The position numbers were made by a program, and so were the translations under genes. A DNA stretch of 37,507 nucleotides from positions 1 through 37,507 of the forward strand of contig UBTA01000144.1 in the NCBI GenBank assembly GCA_900468065.1, given 5' to 3'. Source of the stretch: Hyphomicrobiales bacterium (GTDB lineage: Bacteria; Pseudomonadota; Alphaproteobacteria; Rhizobiales; Rhizobiaceae). Under the pieces are notes generated by a model, which searched no databases, had not been told where the DNA came from, and worked only from the letters and a program-made list of their open reading frames with translations. Of the stretch, positions 15,375-23,936 are shown piece by piece (the first letter of the stretch is position 1; each line of letters opens with the position of its first letter).

Positions 15375-15902
15375 AATCGCACCGGTACTGGGGCGCGCTG
15401 GCCGGAAAGAAGCGTGGTCTCAAGTTCGATGCCGAACTGCTCTATTGCGGTTGCATGTTTCACGACATGGGGCTGACCCATAAGCACAGCAGTGCTTGCG
15501 AGCGTCTTGAGGTTGATGGCGCGAACGCAGCCAGCGACTTCCTGAAAGGTCATGGCATCGGCCAGTCCGATATCGATACCGTGTGGACTGCGATCGCTCT
15601 CCACACGACCCCGGAATTCCGAAGCACATGCACCCAGTTGTCGCCCTGGTCACCGCCGGGGTGGAAATGGATGTCCTTGGCCTAACCTATCCCCACTATT
15701 CCGACGCCGAGCGCGAGGCCGTGGTCAAAGCCTTCCCGCGCACGCCGCAGTTCAAGGAAGACATCGTACTGGCCTCCTACGACGGCATCACACACAAGCC
15801 CGACACGACCTTCGGCAACGTCAAGGCCGCGCCGACAAGGAGCCGCATTTCCACCGGAGCAACTTCTGCAGCGTCATCCGCCAATCGGCTTGGCCGGCCT
15901 GA
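15375..15902 (+). pseudogene. HD-domain phosphohydrolase-like pseudogene with two frameshifts
   Basis: Remnant of an HD-domain protein. Frame one reads YWGALAGKKRGLKF, then CGCMFHDMGLTHKHSS, where HD is the metal motif. Near 15615 the similarity jumps frame to IPKHMHPVVALVTAGVEMDV and on through YDGITHKPDTTFGNVKA. Near 15830 it jumps again to KEPHFHRSNFCSVIRQSAW, ending with TGA at 15900-15902. Each change is a shift of one frame in the same sense. The start region is also missing or decayed. No full-length product can be made, barring sequencing error. Confidence 0.75.
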
Positions 15903-16208
15903 TCGCCAACGCAAGCGAAGGCATCGTAACGTTAGTGCTGCCCGGTCAAGAGGTTCGATTGATGCTTTGGCCCAAGCTGCCAGAATGCATGTTTCCATGA
16001 CTTCGTCGTGCGCTATGTTTGGAGGAATGAAACGTCCTGGCGGGAATTTTTGAAGAGATTGGCGATCGGGGCTTGGCTGGAAACCAAACGCTGATGCTGT
16101 CTTGACCTGCGGCGTGGTGCGGAAAGAGTGCAGCGCCCTTTTCCCCCGTGGCAAGCGGTGCAACGCAAGTCCGGCCGAAATGTCGGACGGCCGGCTTGCA
16201 GGATGTTG
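15903..16208. other. Intergenic stretch with a terminator-like hairpin
   Basis: About 300 bases between the HD pseudogene and the 3' end of the lactonase-like gene. Apart from the hairpin at 16165-16199, no gene or known element is seen. Confidence 0.4.
16165..16199 (-). terminator. Hairpin downstream of the lactonase-like gene
   Basis: The stem is GCAAG-CCGGCC (16165-16176, one bulged T) with GGCCGG-CTTGC (16189-16199) and a 12-nt loop. It begins 9 bases past the stop codon of the minus-strand gene. It is GC-rich without a clear T-run, so termination is likely but not certain. Confidence 0.5.
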
Positions 16209-17039
16209 CTATCTGGCACTTTTCGGAAAGGCCGGCAGCTTGGCGATATCCCTGGTGTCATGCTGCACGATAAGGGTAGCACCAAGCGCCTTGGCGATCC
16301 CCATAAGCCGCTCCATCGACGCCAGCGTTTCAGCGCGATCGAAGTTAAACCCAGGCACGCCGCGGCTCTCGAACTGCTCCTCGAAATGCGCAACGTCGCC
16401 GGAAAGCAGGACCGGTCCGGTTTTCGCAAGTCGGATCAACAGACTTGTTTCGCCCGGCGTGTGGCCGGGTGTCGAAAGGATGGTCACCGTGCCGTCGCCG
16501 AAAATGTCGCGGTCGCCCGAGATGGCGTCAACCTTCGAGCCGCCGGCCAGCCACGGCTTAAGGAGAGCCGGATTCACGGCGAAGGGCAGGGGATCGGCTT
16601 TGAACTGGGCGAGGTCGGCAGCGCCGATCATCAAGGTCGCCTGCGGAAATGTCGCCGCCTGTCCGACATGGTCGAAATGGTTGTGGCTGATGCCAAGGCG
16701 GCTGATCTGCTCGGGCTTAACGTCGATTTGCGCGAGCTGGGTTAAAATGTCCTTTGCAAGCGTTGGCGCGAGGACCGCGCTCGGATCGAGCGTTGCCCCG
16801 AGCAGCCCGGCCGGCAACCCGGCGTCCCAGAGCATGTAGTCCTGGTCGTGGCGGATCACATAGCAGCTGTCGGTCAGCGTCCGCTTCTCGCCGACGTGAT
16901 TGTACGTATCGGAAAACAGCGACAGGTCGCGGACCTCGATCTCGCCGCAGTCGAGCCGCCAGAGTTCGACCTCGGCGGAATGGGCCGCGGATGTCATCAA
17001 GGCAGCGGTGGAAAAGAGGATTGTTGCAAGCGGGCTCAT
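16209..17039 (-). CDS. Secreted metallo-beta-lactamase-fold hydrolase, N-acyl homoserine lactonase-like
   Basis: A 276-aa protein with a Sec signal peptide (MSPLATILFSTAALMTSAAHS, cleavage before AEVELW). The metallo-beta-lactamase fold shows the two-metal motif HNHFDH (H119-x-H121-x-D123-H124), a later His in STPGHTPGE, the bridging Asp in LLSGDVAHFEE and the last His in IVQHDTRD. The layout resembles N-acyl homoserine lactonases (quorum-quenching enzymes), but substrate choice cannot be read from these motifs. The ATG at 17039 has AAGGAG upstream; longer frames to 17129 lack one and would bury the signal peptide. It is divergent from an AraC-type gene that probably controls it. Confidence 0.8.
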   Translation of the reverse strand: MSPLATILFSTAALMTSAAHSAEVELWRLDCGEIEVRDLSLFSDTYNHVGEKRTLTDSCYVIRHDQDYMLWDAGLPAGLLGATLDPSAVLAPTLAKDILTQLAQIDVKPEQISRLGISHNHFDHVGQAATFPQATLMIGAADLAQFKADPLPFAVNPALLKPWLAGGSKVDAISGDRDIFGDGTVTILSTPGHTPGETSLLIRLAKTGPVLLSGDVAHFEEQFESRGVPGFNFDRAETLASMERLMGIAKALGATLIVQHDTRDIAKLPAFPKSAR

Positions 17040-17115
17040 GTGGTCTCCTTGGATGTGGAGACCGCTTTTGACGCATCCTGTTCGCCGTGGTGGGTCCGGT
17101 TCGATCGACTTCGAG

Positions 17116-17172
17116 CCCGAAACGCTCACCGGTGTGGTTTTTTATTGGCGCGTCCTGCGTTATCGTTTCGGG
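17116..17172. promoter_or_regulatory. Inverted repeat in the lactonase/AraC divergent promoter region
   Basis: CCCGAAACG (17116-17124) and CGTTTCGGG (17164-17172) are perfect 9-bp inverted arms with a 39-bp spacer. The right arm ends one base before the AraC-family ATG. The arms sit in the only space available for control of both genes and are candidate half-sites for the regulator. Confidence 0.45.
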
Positions 17173-17173
17173 C

Positions 17174-18046
17174 ATGAACATTCATAACAAAAGCAGCCAC
17201 GGCGCCCATCTTCGATCCATGCTTTTGGAGCGCTTGCGGCCGATGATGGCGCCGGACGGCACGGCTGGACGATATGCGCACGGCCACCAGCTCTTTTCCT
17301 ACTGTTCCCTGGACAGAGAGCGTCTGAAAGCGATCGAGCTTCCGTGTCCCCTCATCGGCATCTTGTTGAGGGGTCGCAAGGAAGTCTGGCTCGGCGATAC
17401 GACGCATTTCTTCGAGCCTGGCACTGTCTTCGTCCTGCCTGCGCGCGTGCCGATGGATGTCGTCAATATTCCTGCCGGGCCAACGTCTTCCTATGAATCG
17501 CTATTGCTGGAGGTGCCGGCGCTGCCAGCCGGCATCGCGCCGCTTACGGGAAGCGAGAAGACGAGCATTCGCGATGTGGACCGGCAGTTTAGCGTGCCGC
17601 TTGATGCGGATCTCGTGCATACGCTTGTTCATGCGGCGACGGCGATCGCCAGCGAAGCGCTGGGCGAAGCGGTCAAGGCGGTGCGGCTGACGGAGGTCCT
17701 GACGCTTCTGCGGCCGATCGCCGCCGCCCGTCCGTTGTTCGAAGCCAGTCTAGCCGAGGAGGTTGCCTGGCTAATTGGAAGCGCGCCGTCGGACATCTGG
17801 ACGGTCGAGCGGGTGGCCGAGCGTCTCGGCCTCGGGGCATCGACGCTGCGCCGTCAGCTCGCGGCGAAGGGCACGTCCTTCCGCAGCGTTCTTCGAACCG
17901 AGCGCCTGCGGGCTGGCCAAACCGCGCTCGCTTCCGGCGCATCGAGTTTTGCCGCTGCCGAGGCCGCCGGCTATGCTTCACGCTCTCATTTCGCCCGGCG
18001 CTACAGGGAAAGCTTCGGCCAGTCGCCAAGCGGTCGCCGTTCCTGA
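17174..18046 (+). CDS. AraC-family transcriptional regulator
   Basis: A 290-aa regulator. The N-terminal AraC-type sensing domain (about 20-170) includes LIGILLRGRKEVWLGDTTHFFEPGTVFVLP-like cupin strands. The C-terminal double helix-turn-helix (about 195-290) shows WTVERVAERLGLGASTLRRQL and then AAAEAAGYASRSHFARRYRESFG, the family signature. The ATG at 17174 is taken as the start because the N-terminus then fits the family; the ribosome site is weak. The gene is divergent from the lactonase-like gene, 134 bases apart, so regulation of that gene and of itself is the natural guess. Confidence 0.9.
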   Translation: MNIHNKSSHGAHLRSMLLERLRPMMAPDGTAGRYAHGHQLFSYCSLDRERLKAIELPCPLIGILLRGRKEVWLGDTTHFFEPGTVFVLPARVPMDVVNIPAGPTSSYESLLLEVPALPAGIAPLTGSEKTSIRDVDRQFSVPLDADLVHTLVHAATAIASEALGEAVKAVRLTEVLTLLRPIAAARPLFEASLAEEVAWLIGSAPSDIWTVERVAERLGLGASTLRRQLAAKGTSFRSVLRTERLRAGQTALASGASSFAAAEAAGYASRSHFARRYRESFGQSPSGRRS

Positions 18047-18443
18047 TGAGACATGTATCAGTCGATCCTCATCAAGGCGACAAACTCCTTTCTTCGAGCT
18101 GCCTGAGCCAGATTGGGGCTTCTCAACGCCGAGGGCGGTTAGACGCAATGGCGCAGTCGAAAAGTGGCCCGCGTGACTGCCTGAGTTGACAGGCAAGCGC
18201 CTTGTCCGGTTCGTAATGAACAACGTGACATCGCCGAATTTTCCAGGGGAGAAGCGGAGCCTGCTTCAGATGCCGGACCTTAGCGACGCCAGTCCGACTG
18301 GCCCAGACCATCCTTACGGACTCCGCTAGGATGTGTTGCTCGCGATGCATCGATTTGATGCAAGGATATCTGTGCATGGTGCTATCGATGCATGTCGGCA
18401 CGCAATTGTGTGTTTCGGCGCCCTCAAAGGATTGGATCATACT
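18047..18443. other. Intergenic region with clustered GATGCAT sequences
   Basis: About 400 bases after the AraC gene. A small hairpin TGCCTG/CAGGCA lies at 18178-18195. Four GATGCAT-like words lie between 18343 and 18394 (CGATGCATCG, TGATGCA, TGTGCAT, CGATGCATG), just upstream of the next gene. These may be regulatory; no gene is seen. Confidence 0.35.
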
Positions 18444-18794
18444 TTGGATATCCCCACTTGGACGAAGCCTGCCTTCAATGGCGTCGTGGTCGGCGCTATC
18501 GCTATGGCCATCGTTGGTTTTACCTGGGGCGGCTGGGTGACCGGCGGCACTGCGCGAAAGAACTCGGCAACCGAGACATCTTCGGGAATTGCCACTGCCC
18601 TTACACCCTATTGCGTTGAAAAATCCAAATCCGATCCTTTGAGTGCCGCGGTGCTTGTCGAACTGAAGGCAGCCGGGCCATATTCTCGCAGCGGAATCGT
18701 TGAAAAGGCCGGTTGGGCTACCCCGTTGGGCGCAGACAAGCCAAATACAGCACTGGCAAAATCCTGCGAACTCGAGATTACTAAAACCCTTTGA
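18444..18794 (+). CDS. Small membrane-anchored hypothetical protein
   Basis: Predicted protein of about 116 aa with one N-terminal membrane helix (NGVVVGAIAMAIVGFTWGGWVTGG) and a polar domain carrying two Cys residues (PYCVEKSK, KSCELEI). The helix is preceded by IPTWTKPAF, typical of a short cytosolic or interfacial start. The frame is open from 18333, but the upstream part contains the GATGCAT cluster and reads as non-coding. A TTG at 18444, with AAAGGA about 12 nt upstream, is my choice; confidence in the start is low. Function unknown. Confidence 0.6.
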   Translation: MDIPTWTKPAFNGVVVGAIAMAIVGFTWGGWVTGGTARKNSATETSSGIATALTPYCVEKSKSDPLSAAVLVELKAAGPYSRSGIVEKAGWATPLGADKPNTALAKSCELEITKTL

Positions 18795-18975
18795 TGCTGT
18801 AAGCTTCAGGGGGCTTGTATCAACGGCGTCTTCAAACGGCTTTTTGGAGGCGCCGGCACGCTGGGTTCGTTTTCCGGTATCGCTCGCAGCACAGAGTCGC
18901 TGCCGACATGCCGGTCGTCAACTTGGAATGTTGTTTCACACATCCGATCACCAGCCAACGTTTCTAGGAATGACC

Positions 18976-19455
18976 ATGTCCAAATTCACCGATGAGCGCC
19001 TCAATAAACTTCTCGCACTGGGAAGCCGCATCGAAAGCGAAGCCAGACAAAAGCTGCAGGAGATCGAACTGGCCAAATCCAGGAAGGCCGACCGAAGACA
19101 ATGGGTCGAGGAAAACTGGGTAAAGGTGTTCCGTCCCAAGATCGAAAGCCTCATCGACATCCTGAACCAGAAGCTTCAAATGGCCGATATGCCGAAAATG
19201 CGTCTCACCGAGCCTGCTCCGGGAACGTCGTCAAAAGTCGAGATGGAAATAGCCAGCGAACTCACGGGGCGATCGATCCGAAGTGCCGTTAGCCTGACTG
19301 AAGATCACATCCAGTTCCAGCACTACCGCCGGTCATCAGCCCAAAGCGTATCGGTTGGACATAACGTGATCGGCCTGGACGATTTCACCACGGATAAGGT
19401 CAACGAAGTTCTGATCGACGTGCTCGATGCCTTTACCCGCGATTTCCCCAAATAG
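18976..19455 (+). CDS. Hypothetical soluble protein with N-terminal coiled coil
   Basis: A 159-aa protein of unknown family. The first 70 residues form charged helices (FTDERLNKLLALGSRIESEARQ, then QEIELAKSRKADRRQWVEENW); the rest is mixed. It has no signal peptide, membrane helix or recognised catalytic motif. The ATG at 18976 follows TAGGA at 6 nt; an ATG two codons earlier overlaps the ribosome site. It stands alone between unrelated small genes. Confidence 0.6.
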   Translation: MSKFTDERLNKLLALGSRIESEARQKLQEIELAKSRKADRRQWVEENWVKVFRPKIESLIDILNQKLQMADMPKMRLTEPAPGTSSKVEMEIASELTGRSIRSAVSLTEDHIQFQHYRRSSAQSVSVGHNVIGLDDFTTDKVNEVLIDVLDAFTRDFPK

Positions 19456-19548
19456 GGCAAGCGCGCAAAACCAGTGCCGTACACCGTGTCTTCGGCAGTC
19501 TTGCGCGCCAAAGGCGCGCCGGGGCTTTGCAGCACCGGGCATTCGAGA

Positions 19549-19773
19549 TCAGCGATGCAAAAGAGCGCGCTGCTTGACGTGTGTTTCCCAGGTTTTTGCA
19601 GCATCAAGAGCAGACTGTTTGTTGCGAAACGCGAAGGTGTGCTGGCCACTTGCTCGGCTCGCGGGGCTGAAAGGCAGCGCATCATATTCCGTGCCCTCGT
19701 TAATGCCCACGGATTGAAGAACTGCTTTAATCTCGTGCACATAGCGTCCGGTGATAGCAAAATCGACGTTCAT
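19549..19773 (-). CDS. Small hypothetical protein (74 aa)
   Basis: A short soluble protein, MNVDFAITGRYVHEIKAVLQ at its start. A perfect AAGGAG lies 6 nt before the ATG, which is the main evidence that it is translated. No known domain is recognised. It lies 9 bases downstream of another small minus-strand gene, probably in one transcript. Confidence 0.55.
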   Translation of the reverse strand: MNVDFAITGRYVHEIKAVLQSVGINEGTEYDALPFSPASRASGQHTFAFRNKQSALDAAKTWETHVKQRALLHR

Positions 19774-19782
19774 GGAATCTCC

Positions 19783-20148
19783 TTATTGGTACGTGAAAAG
19801 CGACGGGGCTTGTCGTGGGGTCATTGGTGTTCGCGCAACCGATCGGCTGATCGGAAGCCCAAAAATTTTGTATAGAGCTTCGACCGCCGCCGCTGCCAGA
19901 TGGGCCGATGCGGCATAACCTTGCGATGCAATGGCGGTTTCGCTCCGGGCATTCGACCGGCGCCACAATCCTTTGAAGCGCGGACGTGACTCGAGGAATA
20001 TCCGCCCGATCGGGATATCGCCGTCGAATCCGACGAAGTCATTTTCAGAAGACAGCTCCAGCGATCGCCAAAGATAACGGGATCGCTTTATTTGAGAGGG
20101 CGTCACAGATTTTGTCTTCCGCTGTTGGGATGCGTTCGCCTCAGCCAC
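19783..20148 (-). CDS. Hypothetical protein (about 121 aa)
   Basis: A small basic soluble protein with a central segment ENDFVGFDGDIPIGRIFLES, followed by GLWRRSNARSETAIASQGYA. This resembles a class of small rhizobial proteins of unknown role that begin with a D-G-DIxIGRI strand pattern; that likeness is from memory and unverified. The start at a GTG (20148) has only a weak ribosome site, so the true start may be internal. It is followed after 9 bases by the 74-aa gene. Confidence 0.5.
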   Translation of the reverse strand: MAEANASQQRKTKSVTPSQIKRSRYLWRSLELSSENDFVGFDGDIPIGRIFLESRPRFKGLWRRSNARSETAIASQGYAASAHLAAAAVEALYKIFGLPISRSVARTPMTPRQAPSLFTYQ

Positions 20149-20184
20149 GGCGTTCTCGGCGCTTATCCGGTGAAACCGGTGCGT

Positions 20185-20298
20185 TCAGTCGTTCGGGCGT
20201 TTCTTCGGATCAGCAGGCTTGGTGGTGACGGCCTTGTCTGCCGCAGGCACAGATGGCTGCTTCAACTCTTCTTCAGTCTTGGGGCGAAACTTGATCAT
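20185..20298 (-). CDS. Tiny Lys/Pro-rich hypothetical protein (37 aa)
   Basis: Open frame of 37 codons beginning MIKFRPKTEEELKQPS and ending PADPKKRPND. Its composition is strongly charged and Pro/Lys-rich, unlike random frame noise. The ribosome site is weak (AGAAAGAC). It is in line with two other small minus-strand genes. Function unknown. Confidence 0.4.
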   Translation of the reverse strand: MIKFRPKTEEELKQPSVPAADKAVTTKPADPKKRPND

Positions 20299-20380
20299 CT
20301 CGATTGTCTTTCTTCTGCGCTCCAGAAGGTGGGGAGCTGGGTATTTTCGTCATGAAGATAAGGTAGAATGTGTCGTCTGT

Positions 20381-20500
20381 TCAGAAATATGCCTTATCGA
20401 CAGCCATGCAGGCGCCAAGCGCCAAAGACAAAGTTAAAGTCCACTGGATGAAGAAAAGCACATATTGAAAGTGATAAATGGAATCGAAGAATGATTTCAT
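20381..20500 (-). CDS. Tiny single-pass membrane protein (39 aa)
   Basis: Open frame of 39 codons. GGGAG lies 8 nt before the ATG. The peptide begins MKSFFDSIYHFQYVLFF and continues into a hydrophobic stretch through TLTLSLALGACM, ending AVDKAYF: one membrane helix flanked by short polar ends. It is divergent from groES, 196 bases apart. Unknown function; small membrane proteins of this size often modulate larger membrane complexes. Confidence 0.45.
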   Translation of the reverse strand: MKSFFDSIYHFQYVLFFIQWTLTLSLALGACMAVDKAYF

Positions 20501-20615
20501 CGCCGGACTCCCGTGATAAATCGGATATTCGATCCTTTAACACACTGCACTGGGTTTATGTTTTAATTATTCGAACACACAGGGATTGTGATTATCGCCT
20601 GTCATAGAATGATTG

Positions 20616-20642
20616 CTGGCACTCCCAGGTAGAGAGTGCTAC
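20616..20642 (+). promoter_or_regulatory. CIRCE operator (HrcA binding site) of groES-groEL
   Basis: CTGGCACTC-N9-GAGTGCTAC, against the consensus TTAGCACTC-N9-GAGTGCTAA. The inner seven bases of each arm are GGCACTC and GAGTGCT, with the exact 9-nt spacer. It lies 54 bases before the groES start, where HrcA would repress the operon in the absence of stress. Confidence 0.9.
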
Positions 20643-20695
20643 TGATCGTGCAGGGGAGAAGCCATCCGGCTGCGCGCCCAATAAGGAATCCAAAC

Positions 20696-20992
20696 ATGGC
20701 TGATACCAATTTTCGTCCGCTGCACGACCGCGTTGTGGTGCGCCGTATCGAGGCCGAAGCAAAGACCAAGGGTGGCATCATCATTCCCGATACCGCCAAG
20801 GAAAAGCCGCAGGAAGGCGAAATCGTCGCCGTCGGCACTGGCACCCGTGACGACAAGGGCGCTTTCATCGCGCTCGACGTTAAGGCTGGCGATCGTATCC
20901 TGTTCGGCAAGTGGTCGGGCACCGAAGTCAAGCTTAACGGCGAAGACCTTCTGATCATGAAGGAAGCCGACATTATGGGCGTTATCGGCTGA
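20696..20992 (+). CDS. groES: Co-chaperonin GroES (Hsp10)
   Basis: A 98-aa co-chaperonin that forms the heptameric lid of GroEL. The family pattern is complete: [14 protein letters not shown] at the start, the mobile loop [17 protein letters not shown], the turn [10 protein letters not shown], and [14 protein letters not shown] to the end. The start at 20696 gives the normal length; an in-frame extension to 20636 would run through the CIRCE site. It is followed by groEL after 63 bases and governed by the CIRCE element just upstream. Confidence 0.98.
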   Translation: MADTNFRPLHDRVVVRRIEAEAKTKGGIIIPDTAKEKPQEGEIVAVGTGTRDDKGAFIALDVKAGDRILFGKWSGTEVKLNGEDLLIMKEADIMGVIG

Positions 20993-22681
<1,689 letters not shown>

Positions 22682-22683
22682 AG

Positions 22684-22702
22684 CGTTTTCGTTTCGAAAA
22701 CG
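22684..22702 (+). terminator. Hairpin directly after groEL
   Basis: Perfect 8-bp stem CGTTTTCG/CGAAAACG with a TTT loop, starting three bases past the groEL stop. It has no long T-run after it. It may act together with the larger hairpin at 22718-22750. Confidence 0.55.
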
Positions 22703-22717
22703 CCGACAGCGTTCCAA

Positions 22718-22750
22718 CTCAGAGGGGTCCGGCGACCGGCTCCCTCTGAG
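22718..22750 (+). terminator. Long stem-loop after groEL
   Basis: CTCAGAGGG (22718-22726) pairs with CCCTCTGAG (22742-22750), and an inner CCGG/CCGG stem closes a 3-nt loop. A strong structure at the end of the operon, probably the main terminator or a 3' stabiliser. Confidence 0.6.
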
Positions 22751-23017
22751 CCAGTGATATACAGAACATTTTTGAACTTCGCCGTGCGCCGACGCCTGCA
22801 TTCATCCCAAAGACGTGGTTTTTCCAACGCAGGCGAATATGAAAACGGCTTCCCGCCAGAATTGTTCTCGGTAGGTCCGCGCCGAACAATTTGAAATCCT
22901 GATGTGCGATTTTGGGCAGGTTTTGGGTTTTGGATCTTTTGCTAGTTTCTGAAAACCCGTTACGTCAGCAGCTTCCCGTGGGATTGGATGGGCGAAACCG
23001 CAATCAATGCGTGCGCG
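22751..23017. other. Intergenic between groEL and the J-domain gene
   Basis: Together with the two hairpins this forms a gene-free stretch of about 336 bases between convergent genes. Nothing further is recognised in it. Confidence 0.4.
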
Positions 23018-23623
23018 TCAGCAGAATCCGTTCAGTTTAAGGATCTTGTGCGCCTCGATTGATGCACGAAGATCGTCTTCGGAGGTGCGGTTGCCTTGGT
23101 TGGCGTCGGGATGGTGCATTTTGAGCCGTTCTTTATAACGGCGTCTGATTTCCTCCGGCGTCGCATCCGGCGAAAGACCGAGTGTCTCAAAGGCCTTGGC
23201 TTCGAGCACCTTGAGTTTTCGTACCGGGACGCCGTTTTTTTGCGCCCGGTTCTGTGCATCTCTGCGGGCGTTTAATGTCTTTGCAGAACCGGAGCGCACA
23301 GTGGAGGGGATCGGAATTTCGGTTGCTTGCTGGACACGGGTTCCAAACGTCGCACGAGTACCGGTCGTCGCTTCCTTTTGGTAGCGGGCGACGTCCGCAT
23401 CCGATGGAGCCGTCGTAAAGCTGTAACCTTTGTTGTAGTCTTTCACGTGCTCAAGACAGAACAACAGATACAGGCCTTCCGCACCCGGGCCGACAGGCGC
23501 GCGATGCGTGCCAATCTTTTCGCAGCCATCCCATTGGCACTTCGGACCAGCGGGTTGGCTGGTAGGAGCCGACTTTTTGCGGGTCGATTTAAGTCCGACA
23601 AATATTTTCGAATCAAGCGTCAT
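23018..23623 (-). CDS. J-domain (DnaJ-like) protein with N-terminal Cys/His cluster
   Basis: A 201-aa protein. The N-terminal third carries CQWDGC and, 30 residues on, FCLEHVKDYNKGYSF, a C-x4-C ... C-x2-H set that could bind zinc. A basic linker follows (STVRSGSAKTLNARRDAQNR). The C-terminal J domain (about 145-201) has FETLGLSPDATPEEIRRRYKERL and the essential HPD in MHHPDANQGN, so stimulation of a DnaK-type ATPase is expected. The G/F and CxxCxGxG parts of true DnaJ are absent. The ATG at 23623 (MTLDSKIF) is chosen by fit to this rhizobial protein type; an ATG 9 codons upstream is possible. Convergent with groEL. Confidence 0.85.
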   Translation of the reverse strand: MTLDSKIFVGLKSTRKKSAPTSQPAGPKCQWDGCEKIGTHRAPVGPGAEGLYLLFCLEHVKDYNKGYSFTTAPSDADVARYQKEATTGTRATFGTRVQQATEIPIPSTVRSGSAKTLNARRDAQNRAQKNGVPVRKLKVLEAKAFETLGLSPDATPEEIRRRYKERLKMHHPDANQGNRTSEDDLRASIEAHKILKLNGFC

Positions 23624-23650
23624 AACGCCTATATGGACGTAGCGTGCCAT

Positions 23651-23936
23651 GACGGCAAGATTTTGTGGACGAATCCATCAGGACTTTTGTGAGGTGTGCA
23701 GGGGCGCCTAGCCCCGATATCAATAATCAGGCATCCTTCAAGACCGGCCCAGCTGCCTGCCAACGGGGATTTCCCCGTCACGCGATCATGAATTGATCGA
23801 AATTACGTGGCTCTTCGGAGCGGATAAGCGCAGAGGACCGGTGAACCAGGCAGTATATCCCTTTGGTTGCCAACGAACCATAATTGTTCCACCAACGTCA
23901 CTCATCAACGACACGACATTAAGAATTGGAAGCTGA
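23651..23936. promoter_or_regulatory. Divergent intergenic region of the J-domain and Prc genes
   Basis: About 290-310 bases that must hold both promoters. No obvious operator or repeat stands out by eye. Confidence 0.3.
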
